A DNA stretch of 64,000 nucleotides from Sialis fuliginosa (lineage: Eukaryota > Arthropoda > Insecta > Megaloptera > Sialidae). The stretch lies in assembly GCA_961205875.1 (NCBI GenBank), contig OY540818.1, positions 15,846,761-15,910,760 on the forward strand, in the 5' to 3' direction. The position numbers were made by a program, and so were the translations under genes. This document shows positions 25,050-37,316 of the stretch, in pieces (positions within the stretch are counted from its first letter, which is position 1; every line of letters begins with the position of its first letter). The notes under the pieces were generated by a model. It was not told where the DNA came from, ran no database searches, and worked only from the letters and a program-made list of their open reading frames with translations.

Positions 25050-28000
25050 TTTTCAGCAATTTCTGTGTAAGTACCTATATATGAATTTATTACAACATAT
25101 AAGGTAAGTATTACTACAATATAAACTTTATATCTGTGTAGATAAACAGATAACAAATAACTAATTAAGAATGTCTGTGTAGATAAACAGATATTTTATA
25201 AAATTACATCGCAAAAATTAAATATAAGGATGTATTAATTTTTGTACTTGGATTTAGTCGAAATGGCTTCTAATAAGAATATTGAAATTTAAAAGGTATA
25301 TGTGACGCCATCTAGTAAAAACAGCTTGAACCACTGATCTGGTATTATTTAACTGGATAGTGGATACCTATGGAATTACTATTAAACCGGATGGCTAAAT
25401 TTCATATTTTTTCTAACAGTATCGTTTCCATTTGCGCATGCGCGAGACGTAACACTGAACTCAATTTTGATATAATATAGAGGTATGTGACGTGCTTCTA
25501 TAGTTTCTTTATTCAATTGTTAATCAGATTTGACAGTTAATATGCATCTATGTTTGTTTATTTAGTTATATTTGATAATTAAAATAAATTACAGGTATTC
25601 ACGTGTTAAATAAGTGTATTGTAGTTGATTTACAATTGAACTTGTATGTATTTATTTATATATTTAACAAATCAATTTGATAAATTTGAATTTCGAACAT
25701 CCGTTGACGCATGCGCATAATCAGTTTCGGTTGTTAGGAAATATTCAATTTCAGCCATCATGTCTGACTTATCATCAGTCCAGCCATGTCAATGGCTTGA
25801 ACTAACAAATTTTTGATAGTTCAGGTTTTCTCGCTAGATGTCACAACATGTACTTCTAAAATTTCAATAATTTTTTCAGAAGCCATTCCGACTAAATCTA
25901 ATTTTTATATCAAATTGGAGACGCTATCATATGTATAAGGGTATCCTGAGTCCAAAAATGCACAAAAAAGTTTCGCTCGGATTGATAAAACTGTTTTTTA
26001 TCAACATTTGTCTAAAAAATTTGCTTGAAATTTTTAACAAACGAAGGAATTTTAATCTGGTGTCATATATGATATCAGCAAGTCCTTTTACATACGATGG
26101 CGTGTAAAATACTTTCAGATTCAAAATGGGTATATCAATAAGCGTACTGAAAAACACATCCTTATTGAATTTGAAAAAAATTGACACGCCATCGTATGTA
26201 ATATGACACGCTGATATCAGAAATGATAATAGATTTTAAATCAATACACTGGTTCAAAATATGATGAAATTTTTTAAGACAAAAGTTGATAAAAAACCGT
26301 GTTATCGATCCGAGCGCAACTTTTGATGGGCATATTTGGAATCAGGGTGCCCTAATACATACGATAGCGTCTCTAACTCGCCAAAAAATTTTTTTTCCAA
26401 AAAAGAAGCAAGGCTATAGTATGGCTTAAAAAACACCCGAAAAACACTTTTTTCGATTTTCAAATAATTAGATACGTTATCGCATGTAAAGGGATACGCT
26501 GATTCGACTTTTATTATCAGTTGCAAAATTCATCAAAGGGTTCAAAAGTTACAGCCATTTTACGACGAAAAATTGATAAAAAACGGTGATAAGGGTCCGA
26601 GCGGAACTTTTTATCAACATTTTTGTAATCACTATGCTGTTCTACATACGATACCGTGCCTAACTCGACAAAAAAAAATTTGTAGCGATGACGTAACACG
26701 ACGGCGCCTCCACCATATATAAATATGTACAAAAATAATATATATTTGGTATTTTTGAATAAGGAATACAAAAATATCAAAAAATATTTTATTCTGTATA
26801 TTTGGTGGAGGTGCCGTCATGTTACGTCATCGCTACAAATTTTTTTTTGTCGAGTTAGGCACGCTATCGTATGTATAACAGCACGGAGAATCCAAAAATG
26901 TTGATAAAAAGTTCCGCTCGGACCCCTATCACCGTTTTTTATCAATTTTTCGTCGTAAAATGGCTGTAACTTTTGAACCCTTTGATGAATTTTGCAACTG
27001 ATAATAAAAGTCGAATCAGCGTATCCCTTTACATGCGATAACGTATCTAATTATTTGAAAATCGAAAAAAGTGTTTTTCGGGTGTTTTTTAAGCCTTGCT
27101 TCTTTTTTGGAAAAAAAATTTTTTGGCGAGTTAGAGACGCTATCGTATGTATTAGGGTACCCTGATTCCAAATATGCCCATCAAAAGTTGCGCTCGGATC
27201 GATAACACGGTTTTTTATCAACTTTTGTCTTAAAAAATTTCATCATATTTTGAACCAGTGAATTGATTTAAAATCTATTATCATTTCTGATATCAGCATG
27301 TCATATTACATACGATGGCGTGTCAATTATTTTCAAATTCAATAAGGATGTTTTTTTCAGTACGCTTATTGATATACCCATTTTGAATCTGAAAGTATTT
27401 TACACGTCATCGTATGTAAAAGGACTTGCTGATATCATATATGACACCAGATTAAAATTCCTTCGTTTGTTAAAAATTTCAAGCAAATTTTTTAGACAAA
27501 TGTTGATAAAAAACAGTTTTATCAATCCGAGCGAAACTTTTTTGTGCATTTTTGGACTCAGGATACCCTTATACATATGATAGCGTCTCCAATTTGACAT
27601 AAAAATTAGATTTAGTCGGAATGGCTTCTGAAAAAATTATTGAAATTTTAGAAGTACATGTTGTGACATCTAGCGAGAAAACCTGAACTATCAAAAACTT
27701 GTTAGTTCAAGCTGTTTTTACTAGATGGCGTCACATATACCTTTTAAATTTCAATGTTTTTTTCAAAAGCCATTTCAACTAAGTCAATAATTTTTTTGTC
27801 CAATTCGAGACACCATAGTATGTATTAAGGCATCCTGAATCCAAAAATGCGCTTAGAAATTGGTCGGATCAATAAAACTATTTTTTATCAACAACTGTTT
27901 TTTTATCAACTTTTGTTTAAAAAAAATTATTTGCTTGAAATTTTGAACCAGTGAATGAATTTAAAACCTAGTTTTATTTATAATATCAGCGTGCCCTTTT

Positions 28001-28400
28001 ACATACGATAGCGTGTATAATACAAATTCAGAAAAGGTGTATTTTTCCGTATTAAAATTGATACGCCATTGTATTATTAAGATATGCGTTTTACTTTTAT
28101 AATATATGTACCTGTTTATCTACACAGGTATAACAGACAGTGGCGCACCCAAGGTGGGGTTGGGGGTTAACCCTTCCCCCACCCCCCGAATTTGTCAATA
28201 TATATTATTTAACTTAATAATTGTGATACATTAAAAAAAAATCTGAGTGCGACACTAATAACAGACATATTTGTGAACTGTAAAGTGATATCCATTTATC
28301 TACATAGATCTCCTTAATTAGTTATTTGTAATCTGTTTATCTACAGGCTACACAGTTGTTAATTAAGTATTGTACTATTGAAAATTACTTACCTTTTATA
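25050..28400. mobile_element. Large palindromic foldback structure (about 3.3 kb)
   Basis: Core arms of about 0.93 kb (25793-26727 and 26795-27720) are near-identical reverse complements around a spacer of roughly 70 nt; the main difference I see is about 10 extra bases near 26411 in the left arm. Outer, weaker pairs extend it: 25254-25345 against 27705-27790, and 25132-25170 against 28310-28360. A block of about 450 bp (25345-25790) interrupts the left side only. Within it a word close to TACATACGATAGCGT occurs about 14 times in alternating orientation. It carries no transposase frame: the only notable open frames (86 residues at 25927-26187 and 27320-27580) are mirror images of each other with no family resemblance. 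The class is not assigned; it resembles a foldback or satellite-like transposon. An assembly artefact must be considered. Confidence 0.8.
28138..28257. mobile_element. Small hAT-type MITE, 120 bp, 8-bp target duplication
   Basis: It starts CAGTGGCGCACCCA and ends with the imperfect complement TGAGTGCGACACTA. The 8-bp duplication ATAACAGA flanks it at 28130-28137 and 28258-28265. Internally it has runs of G and C. It sits inside the outer part of the foldback region. Confidence 0.85.
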
Positions 28401-28503
28401 TAAATTTAAATCCAAAAGCGCATGTGGCGCCATCTGTTGACGCACCTAAATTATAAATTAAGGCAAATGACGTCTTATTTGAATGACTTGTAAATGTTGC
28501 GAC

Positions 28504-28734
28504 CATAGACTTATAGAATGGAATGAGTAATAGCCTCACAAAATTGACCACTCTCTTGAGAGAGACAAAGAAACTGTTTGGCCAATACCTGTCTCTGTTT
28601 TGTAGGTCAATTAGAATTCTAGAAAGAGACAGGTATTGGCCGTACAGTCGCTTTGTCTCTCTCACACTTTTTCGCCAGTACATATTTATTTCACAGCTGG
28701 ATAGGGAATGCTCAGTCCATTCTATAACTCTATG
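28504..28734. mobile_element. hAT-type MITE, 231 bp, 8-bp target duplication
   Basis: Terminal repeats are CATAGACTTATAGAATGGA and TCCATTCTATAACTCTATG. The exact 8-bp duplication GTTGCGAC lies at 28496-28503 and 28735-28742. The inner arms also pair (GGCCAATACCTGTCTCT against AGAGACAGGTATTGGCC). The ends match the 867-bp element at 11984-12850, so they share a transposase source. It lies about 220 bp upstream of the CDC50 start codon, in what may be that gene's promoter. Confidence 0.9.
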
Positions 28735-28952
28735 GTTGCGACATCAATGAAGTTACAAATTCATAGATTAAAAATTATGATGAAGGATTAATCAAGAGAT
28801 AACAAAAAAACAGGAAGAAGAGAATAGTGGTGGTGGTAGTGATTACTAATAGTTAAATGTGACAGCCTTTGACATATAAATGTCATATTTATATAAAAAT
28901 AATCGTTACATATTCATATAAAGATTTTATTCAAAGTATATATTTCATAAAA

Positions 28953-31900
28953 ATGGTAGATCATGATAGTACATCAGCACCGAATGAAACAACAGCAAAA
29001 TCGAAACGACCAAATGGTAAATTATTCTTTTTTAGCTTATATGTAATTTCCTTGAACTGTCATTTCATATTTCAATATTGATTTTCATTTCATGTAATTA
29101 TTAAAATATAATTTCTTACAATATGTATTACAAAATTTGTAAAATTATTATCTAAAGTCAATCATTTTATTAGTATAATATATAACCTCACCTTTATATT
29201 ACTTCTATAAATCTTATCATTTAGAAATTGATAAGTTTCCTAATCAAAAGCAAACAAAAACTTTATTGGAACAATCTCTGCAATACATATGAAAATAATA
29301 ACTATTGAAAATATTTTAAATTATGTATATGAAAGCAATGTAATAAAAATATGTTATTTATTATAAATAGCGTATACTACTTTTTTTCTGTAATTTTGTT
29401 TCATGAATGTAGCAAACTTAACGCTAATAAGTTAAGTTAAATAAATGTTCTTGCAAACTTTTCTGCAGAACTAATTGAACTCTACAAAACACCCATACAT
29501 AATTATAGTACGGTTTAAATGGTCCGTGTAGATAATTTATTCACTGCTTAGCTATTTTGAGTGATAGCGTGATTATATTTATCCTGTAGTATGTCTCAGT
29601 ATTTAAGGAATAAGTTGGTTCAGTTGTTTTTAAGTGAATAATAATAATGAACCGTGTTTTTTTTTGTCTCTTTTGTATCCTTTTAAATTTCACTGTACAT
29701 CGCTTAAGTACTAACACTGCATAAGTTAATTTTGAGGACTTTTTCAGAAGAGACAAAAACAATTTATTAATCTATTTTAACTCGAAATATTGTCATACTA
29801 TTAATCTAATTAGACATTCATTTAATTAATAAAATATTATCAAATTCCTTGTAGTAAGGTATATTTATTTATAATAATAATAATAATATTTTATTTGATA
29901 AATTAAATTAATTAATTAAGTGTTCTTATCAATGTATACTCAATAATAAGTTGATATTAATTAATATTACTCACATTAAAAATATATTATTTCAAAAAAG
30001 TGAATCACTCAGGTTATTACATATTCACGTAAGGTTACAGGTTACAGTACACAACATGCAATATCCATAAAGCATATTACTGATATCAATATGATTGAGA
30101 TTTATTGATACAACAGAACATTTAAAGTACATTTTGTTTGATGGTTTTGTAAAAAATATATATAAATATATCTAATTGTAAATACTGTTATATTAATATT
30201 GGATATATCATGCATGATAATTAATATAGCCTTGGTTATTTTATTATAATATAACTAGAAACTTTAAACACAAATATGGCTTCAAATAGTAATCATAAAT
30301 ATGTAAAGCGTTATAAATTAATTCATAAAAATGATCAATGTAAATTATTTTTATAGTATTTATTATATTTTGTCAATTAATTATCAACGGTTTAGAAGCC
30401 AAAACGACTAATTATTCTTTCTGTAAATGAACTTATTTATAATAAATATAAATTAATACAATCTATACATAATATAAAACAAAGTCTGTTTGTCTGTACA
30501 CGATTTTCTCAGTAACTACCGAATGGTTTATATTCCGGTTTTCACTAATGGATAGAGTGTTTCACGAGGAAGGTTTAGATGTATTATTTTTGGATATTTT
30601 GTGAATAGTTAGTGATAAGTGAAAACTATGTTTTATAGGTTTATTATTATTAGTTAGTCGTTTCGACATCTGTATCCGTATAAGTTAATTTTTATACAAG
30701 TGATTTAATTGTTTCTGTTTATTATTGCAGATAGTAACTTTAAACAACAAAAGTTACCGGCTTGGCAACCCATCTTAACAGCCGGTACTGTTTTACCAAC
30801 ATTTTTTGTAATCGGGATAGTTTTCATTCCTATTGGTGTTGGTTTGCTACTCGTCTCTAATGAGGTAATATTATATATAATCATAATTGTTTTCACAAAA
30901 GTAATATATATATAATATATATAATAATAAAAAACTTTTAAAGTTTTTTTATTTTTCCCTTTTGAGTGACATATCTTCAAAGTCCATTGTCAGATTCTGA
31001 TAAAATTTATATGAAACCACTTCAGGAGTATACTTTTTCAAACAAACATAAAATCGTCCAAATCGGTGAATATTTGTTTGAGTTATGCCCGAACACACAT
31101 AAATAAAAATATATTGTTGAATTGAGAACCTTCTTCTTTTTTGAAGTCGGTTAAAAAAGAAATTGATTTTCTTTTTGATCCCTATTGACATATTTTGAAC
31201 TATGTTTTAACCAAATTAATACAATTTGAATATTGTAAAGCAAATTTGTTAGTTTGACTTATTTTTTGAACTGCATGGAAAATATTTGCTTTATTATTAT
31301 ACTCAAAAGTTATTTATTTAAACAGGTAAAGGAATTTGAAATTGATTACACTGACTGTAACAAAACAGATAAAGGTTTCAGTGGAAAATACACAAATTCA
31401 TTTCAAACTTGTGCAGCCGTTCTAGAGAATAGTTCATTCGCTGTTTGTAAATGTATTATTGATTTCGAGTTGAAAGAAGATTTCTTAGTAAGTATTAGTT
31501 CTTACAGTTTTCATTCAAAATTTGGATTTCAAATTTAATCATACATAAAAGAATACAACAAATTTTAATAATGAAGCTTAAGGTCCAGTCGTTAAAGAAT
31601 AAACAAATCTACCTAAAATCAGTTATTTAGAAATAACGCTGAAACTGTCAATTTTAGGATAAAATAGGCTATTATAAATCTTAAAGCTGATAAAATTTAG
31701 AACAAAATAGTGTTTAAAAAAATTATATATCATATCATATAAGTGGAAAAAACACCTAACAAAGTTGAGTTTAAAAATCCCATTTTTTGTTATTGTAGGG
31801 AGAAGTATTTATGTACTACGGTCTAAGTAACTATTACCAAAACCATCGTCGCTATGTCAAATCACGCGACGACCACCAACTTCTCGGACACCTTTCAGAC

Positions 31901-33876
31901 ACGCCATCTACAGATTGTGCACCATTTAATGTTAAACTGAGCAAAGCCGTTGTACCTTGTGGTGCGATAGCTAACTCTATGTTTAATGGTAATAATTAAA
32001 ACAACTTTCAATTTAATTACAAGTTTATTAAATTGTTCTTTTTTTTCAGATGAACTTCAAATATTTACCGATAAAAAAGAAAAAGTTCCCCTAATAAGAA
32101 CAGGCATTGCTTGGCCTTCTGATAAAAGTATAAAATTTAAAAACCCACCTCTCAATCAAGGAGAAAAACTTAAAGATGGTACAACTGTTTTATTTATTTG
32201 TTTATTTATTTTCATAATAAGTAATAATTAAATTAACTTTTTTCAGTTTTTCGAAAGTTTGCTAAACCCGATAACTGGCGAAGACAAATATGGGAACTAG
32301 ATCCTGATAATGATGATAACAACGGTCTTGAAAATGAAGATTTAATTGTGTGGATGCGTACGGCTGCGTTGCCTACCTTTCGTAAGCTGTATAGACGTAT
32401 CAATCATTCTGAAGAATCGTATAAAACTGGGCTTCTTAAAGGAAATTATACATTACACGTATTTTATAGTGAGTTGAAATTCAATAAAACTGATCTGATT
32501 GAGGCATAAGTTTGTAGAAATTTTAAACAAACCTTAATTAATGTTTACGACTGATTCCAAATGTTTAAAAAGTATTCTGATTCCACACTTGAAGAAATCG
32601 TCAAGATAAACCTTATTCCCGATTTTTGAACTTTGTTCATTATTGATAACAATTCATTATATACTCAACAATTAACTAAAACTCTACAATTTGAAAAATT
32701 CATATATTCAATAAAACAATGATGTAAATCAAACAAATCTCTTTCCAAACTAAATAATGATAATTGATTGATCGGTATTTATTATATTCCCAGTTAATTG
32801 ATGTGAACCACTGCAAATTACACATTTAAATATAATCTAACCTAAAAAATGATTGTTGAAAATGTGACAGCCCATTTTCTCAACAATTGAAAAATTAAAA
32901 TTAACTTTACTTTAAAAAAATGATTGTTGTAAATGTGTTGTTTTTTTTGACAGTCAACAATTAACTCAAATTTTCTACAAATAGAAAAATTCAAAATGTA
33001 TAATATGCTACAAACTTATGCTTATGCATTAAATTTACGATTATCAACAATGTTAAATTGTTACAGATTATTCCGTAAGTGCTTTTGATGGTAGAAAGAA
33101 GATGGTTCTATCAACAACGTCTGTATTCGGTGGTAAAAATCCATTTCTGGGATTTGCATACATAATCGTCGGATGTATTTGTTTTGTACTCGGAGTTGCC
33201 TTACTGTTTATACACATCAAATGTAGCAGCAAGTAAAAACATTATTCTTTATAATTCTGTACCTTGAAGGCCTATCACACTATGTCCTTTTAATACTTTA
33301 ACATAAGAGCGCAACAGAAATAACTTGCATTCCGGTATTTGAGGTTATAAACTAGTAATTAATTTGAATCCTATCACGGTACTTTTTTTTCTTGAATTTA
33401 CGGCGTTCTACTCAGGAGTTTGTAGAAAATAACTCTATAATCTGTTTATCCTCGTATTTTACAGTAGATCATTGACAGATTGCATAAAGATCTTTGTTAC
33501 ATGGTGTCGTATGCCTTCGAGATACATTATACTGTAGTCTAGACTCTAGAATAGTATTGATCAGTGGTTCTCAACAATAGAAATATTCAATGTTAAATTA
33601 TCACAGGTGTGACATTATATCATATAGTTTAATATACAGGTTTTCTCATTTTAAAATCTCCACAAGAATATCTCCTGAGATAAAGACGCTAGCAGAAAAT
33701 TTTAAATAAAAAAGTTTGAAACCCACTGATCTTTAGCATACATTTTTTTCCCCTCAAATTCGTCTGTAGATCATTATTAGTTTTAATTAATTACGTTTTA
33801 TTTCTTTTTTATATACATTATTAATGTTATTATAATTTTTTTCAGTTCAAACGACCTAATGAGAACAGGAAATTAA
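28953..33876 (+). CDS. Cdc50: CDC50/TMEM30 family protein, flippase subunit
   Basis: Accessory subunit of P4-ATPase phospholipid flippases, needed for their exit from the ER and activity. Exons: 28953-29016, 30731-30864, 31326-31487, 31799-31988, 32050-32178, 32247-32468, then 33067-33236 if the in-frame TAA at 33234 is used (356 residues). One membrane segment lies at about residues 41-63, a long Cys-containing lumenal domain follows with several N-glycosylation sequons (NKT, NSS, NHS, NYT), and a second membrane segment is at about 329-351. Family hallmarks visible are [33 protein letters not shown] and [16 protein letters not shown] donor inside the last exon (GT at 33233-33234) joined to an acceptor at 33845 would replace the last Lys and stop by ten residues ([10 protein letters not shown]) and end at 33876, giving 365 residues. 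That tail resembles the longer tails of insect homologues, so it may be the main form. Confidence 0.93.
29017..30730 (+). other. CDC50 intron 1
   Basis: AT-rich, 1.7 kb. The segment 30485-30600 is an inverted match to 11475-11566 (shared ATTCCGGTTTTCACTAATGG, with small differences). No coding sequence was recognised. Confidence 0.6.
30937..31165 (-). repeat. Dispersed repeat in CDC50 intron 2, inverted copy at 40915-41110
   Basis: Read on the minus strand it starts TTAACCGACTTCAAAAAAG and runs through AATATTCACCGATTT and TACTCCTGAAGTGGT; 40915-41110 reads the same way on the plus strand. This resembles the widespread lepidopteran 'AACCGACTTC' repeat, perhaps the 3' end of a non-LTR retrotransposon. 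The class is inferred. Confidence 0.7.
31627..31735 (+). repeat. Dispersed repeat in CDC50 intron 3, second copy at 47871-47970
   Basis: The two stretches match in the same orientation over about 100 bp, sharing AAACTGTCAATTTTA or GAACTGTCAATTTTA and TTATAAATCTTAAAGCT, with scattered differences. One copy lies in a CDC50 intron and the other in an intron of the second gd-like protease. Confidence 0.75.
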
Positions 33877-34850
33877 TTATTATTTTAATGTTAAAAAAAA
33901 GCACTTTAGAGATATAAACATTTTGTTTATATATATTTTAGTCACTGTTAATTGTTGTATTCTAATAATAGCCGTTTAAAATGTTTGGTCTTTTTAAATT
34001 TAAAACCATATTTGATTGTTTGGAAAAACATTTAAAATCATATTTAATTGTTTGAAATTACTTTTAGAACAAACGTTCTTTTCAATGATAATAAAATAGG
34101 AATTAAAAGTATAGCATTAAATTATGGATATAGTTTTAAATTTGAAAATGATGGCTTGTTTGTAAATATTATCCAATTGCAGTTTTAATCAGAAATAATA
34201 ATTATTAAGTGCATTTTACAAATTGGGTTAATTTTTTCAGTTTCCTGCGACTGCAAAGGGTTAATATTAGTTATTAGTTGTGCATATAATGCATCAAAGT
34301 GTACACTGCCTTAGGGTTTTATAGATGACACTAAATCGTTCAAGTTTTTCTAATTGTTGTAACAAAAAGTACTTAATTGTTGTTCTTAACAATCGTTTTT
34401 AATTAATATTAAAAATTTTTTAATGCCAAATGTTTTAACCTCTAAATTTGACATTTTTGCCAAACTAATAAATTTTGTAATTTTTTAACAAAGAACAGTA
34501 AATAAATATAAATGTAATGAACGTGATAATAGATATATTAAGAGGTTAATATTGATAAATCAATATATCTATTAAATAATTGATGTAAAATTTTCAGTGT
34601 CCATTTAGTCATGAATAGTGATAATTTTTTACGTTAACGAGTATAAATAATTTATTTAATTTTTAAGTATAATATATAAATAAAATACAATTATATTTTT
34701 TGTAAATATGTACAATAATTTTTATATAAATTTAGTTTTCAATATTTTATTTCATTTTTTTCAGTAAAATTATTAGTTTTTTAAGTAACGCTAAAGAGAT
34801 ACGTAGGCTACCAAGCAATTGTCAAACATAAAATATTCAGTTTGCACAAT

Positions 34851-34990
34851 AAATGCGAAAGTAACTCTGTCTGTTTGTTACCTTTTCACGGCTAAATCGT
34901 TGAATCGATTTTAATGAAATTTGGCAGGGAGATAGCTTGCATCCTGAGGAAGGATATAGAGTAGGTACTTTGTATTTAAAAAAATAAAAT
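34851..34990 (+). repeat. Dispersed lepidopteran-type repeat, copy 1
   Basis: Contains GCGAAAGTAACTCTGTCTGT, TACCTTTTCACGGCTAAA and AGATAGCTTGCATCCTGAGG. Five more copies occur in this window (40128-40350, 41588-41760, 41775-41905, 43370-43555, 55190-55320). Similar sequences are common in moth and butterfly genomes; I cannot assign the class with certainty, and it may be Helitron- or SINE-related. Confidence 0.8.
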
Positions 34991-35326
34991 ACTTGTAATC
35001 TTGCTAGAAAGCGTACGAACGTCTTAGCATTTTTTTAAAACAATTAAAAATATAAGTATCAGAAATTTAAATACACTTTTTAAGTCAGTGCAAATATTAC
35101 TGTATTTGAAATTGTGGTAAAGTAAATAAAACCTACATAAAATGCCAAATTAAGATTTTCTCTACAATTTATTAATGATTATCTTAGGTTATTTAAACAT
35201 TTATTAATATTACTTAAATAATTTTTTCTAAAGGTATTAAAAATAAATATCGGAATATTATAAAGTGATTAAAATAAAAACTGTACACAAGTAATTTATA
35301 TCTACATAATTTTATTAATAGGTATA

Positions 35327-35697
35327 CAGTAGGGTCTCTTTTTTACGCGGATTTGAAGTTACGCGGTGCGATTTTCACGCAAATTCAGTAATTCCCCGTG
35401 AGTGGGGTATCAAATTAAAACTGACAATTTAAAGAATTTAAAAGTCTCATGAAAAAATATAATTGTTACTTTTCAATAAAATTAAATAAATAAAAATCAA
35501 AAAGAAATTTATTTTATTTAAGTTTTACATTAATTTTCTGTTTTTTTTTTTTGATATTCTTATTTTCGTGAATTGATTGATTTTAAAATTATCGAACATA
35601 TCCCTAATTTTACAATGTAAACAATGTCTTTTTTAAGCGATTTTTTATACGCGATTTACTATGGAACGTATCTTCCGCGTAAAAACAGACCCTGCTG
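35327..35697. mobile_element. Tigger/pogo-like MITE at a TA site
   Basis: It starts CAGTAGGGTCTC with TACGCGG soon after and ends CCGCGTAAAAACAGACCCTGCTG (last bases GACCCTGCTG), with TA on each side. 371 bp, no transposase. Fragments of the same family lie in introns of both gd-like proteases. Confidence 0.85.
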
Positions 35698-35867
35698 TAT
35701 TTTATTTGAAATTGTAATAAAGATGTTAATGGTATTTTCTAGTGACTGTTTTCTTAATATTAACCTTCTTAAATAATGTGTATATTTTATATAAAGAAAC
35801 TTTTATAATTCCAGATAAAAACTTGTAACTAAAAGATTATTTTTATTACACAAATATTAATGTTATT

Positions 35868-36398
35868 CAAGGTTAGTAAAGTAATAGGTTGCCTCATAAC
35901 TCTGGCGGGGAGTGGCATGAGAGGGGAGAACGCGTCATCGTGAGGAACTCTTTGACATTATAAATAGCTGTCAAACTATATTTACTCTTTATTTTAGTTA
36001 AGCTGATTTATTGTAAGTTGTTTTTAAATATTTTCATTTGATATTGATAGTGTACTGAGTTTTAAATCTAAATTTTTATTATTTTATTATTATAAATTAT
36101 AGTTTTAAACAAGTGTTTTTTTATGTGTAACCAACAAATGTATTTTCTTTAAGCATTGATTTCTGACATCATTTTAAAGTTTTTATGAAGAAATATTATA
36201 TGTAATAATTTGTGCTTCTGTGATAAAAATAATATTTACTTTTTTTAAATACAAATATTCAAAAATTCGAAATAATTTGAAAAAAAACTTAATATATGAA
36301 ACAACGTTTAAAGGTTCCTCAGGGTGACGTCATCACACGCAGCCGCTGATTGGTCAAAAAGTTATGAGGCAACCTATACATATATTAAACTAACCTTG
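35868..36398. mobile_element. Element with 9-bp target duplication (Mutator-like or hAT-like), 531 bp
   Basis: It starts CAAGGTTAGT and ends ACTAACCTTG, an exact complement, and is flanked by the direct repeat AATGTTATT at 35859-35867 and 36399-36407. A second inverted pair, ATAGGTTGCCTCATAACT against AGTTATGAGGCAACCTAT, lies just inside. Nine bases fits Mutator-like elements; eight (ATGTTATT) would fit hAT. No transposase frame was seen. Confidence 0.8.
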
Positions 36399-36697
36399 AA
36401 TGTTATTTATGAACATGACTGTTATGAATAGGGTAAGTTTTTAAATAAGTAATTAGTATTATGAGGCTGATCATTTTTTATTTTACTTTTTTTTCAATTG
36501 ATAATAATCTGAAAAAAAATTATATATATTTTTTGCACTAAAATTACTTTCCATGTTATTGTGACTTATCATTATGATTTATTTATTAACAATTAAAATA
36601 AATGTATATACTTTAAAAATTATAATAGTAATAAATAAATAGTAATGTTCTGACATTGATTTGATAATTATTTCATCAAAAATATCCTGAACTTAAA

Positions 36698-37147
36698 CAG
36701 TAGGATCTCTATTTACGCGGTAGATACGTTCCACAAAAAACCGCACATAAAAAAATATATTGCTTACATTGTAAAATTAACTATACGTCTGTAATTATCT
36801 AAAACTGCGTAAAACCAAATCTAATAGGCTGAAAATCGCGTAAATATAATTTCTGAAAATTCACGAAAATAAGGATGCCTAAAAAACACAAAGAAAATTA
36901 ATTTTTCAATTTTATTGAAAAGTAACAATTATTTTTTCATGAGAATTATCGTCACTATCTTAAAATACAACTCGCTATAGTTTGTGAATTCTTGTTAAAC
37001 GAACATTTTAATAATAACAAAACGTTTACATATTCAAATTCCTTGAATTGTTAGTTTTCATTTGATACTCCACTCGCGGGGAAGCCCTGAATTTGCATGA
37101 AAATCGCACCATGTAAATTCAAATCTGCATAAAAAAAGACCCTACTG
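36698..37147. mobile_element. Second Tigger-like MITE
   Basis: It starts CAGTAGGATCTC and ends GACCCTACTG. It shares ends and inner words (TACGCGG, GATACGTTCCA) with 35327-35697 but in inverted internal order, and is longer. TA follows on the right (37148-37149), but the left flank is AA, so the left site has mutated or been rearranged. Confidence 0.75.
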
Positions 37148-37316
37148 TATATGGTAAAGCATAGGGGAGAGCCTCACAGCAGCATAGAAACAAAAAAAAA
37201 AGATCTTCAGTATTTATATTTTGCATATAGTAAGGGCCCCTCGGTCACTTGCTACCCCGGGGCCCCAGAGCCTTTAGTTACGGCCCTGATAGATTGTCTA
37301 CTGTATTTAATTTTTT

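Larger units (their letters stand above)
33877..37316. other. Spacer between CDC50 and the first gd-like protease
   Basis: Contains the CDC50 3' UTR (length unknown), a dispersed repeat at 34851-34990, two Tigger-like elements (35327-35697 and 36698-37147) and an element with a 9-bp target duplication (35868-36398). No gene was recognised. Confidence 0.7.

Noticed and set aside
26632-26820. Short frames in the centre of the foldback as a possible gene
   Set aside because: They cross the palindrome centre, have no start context and no resemblance to a known protein.
25927-27580. Two mirror-image 86-residue open frames (25927-26187 minus and 27320-27580 plus)
   Set aside because: They are the same sequence in the two arms of the foldback, so their apparent conservation is only the inverted repeat. 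No family resemblance, no splice or start context.
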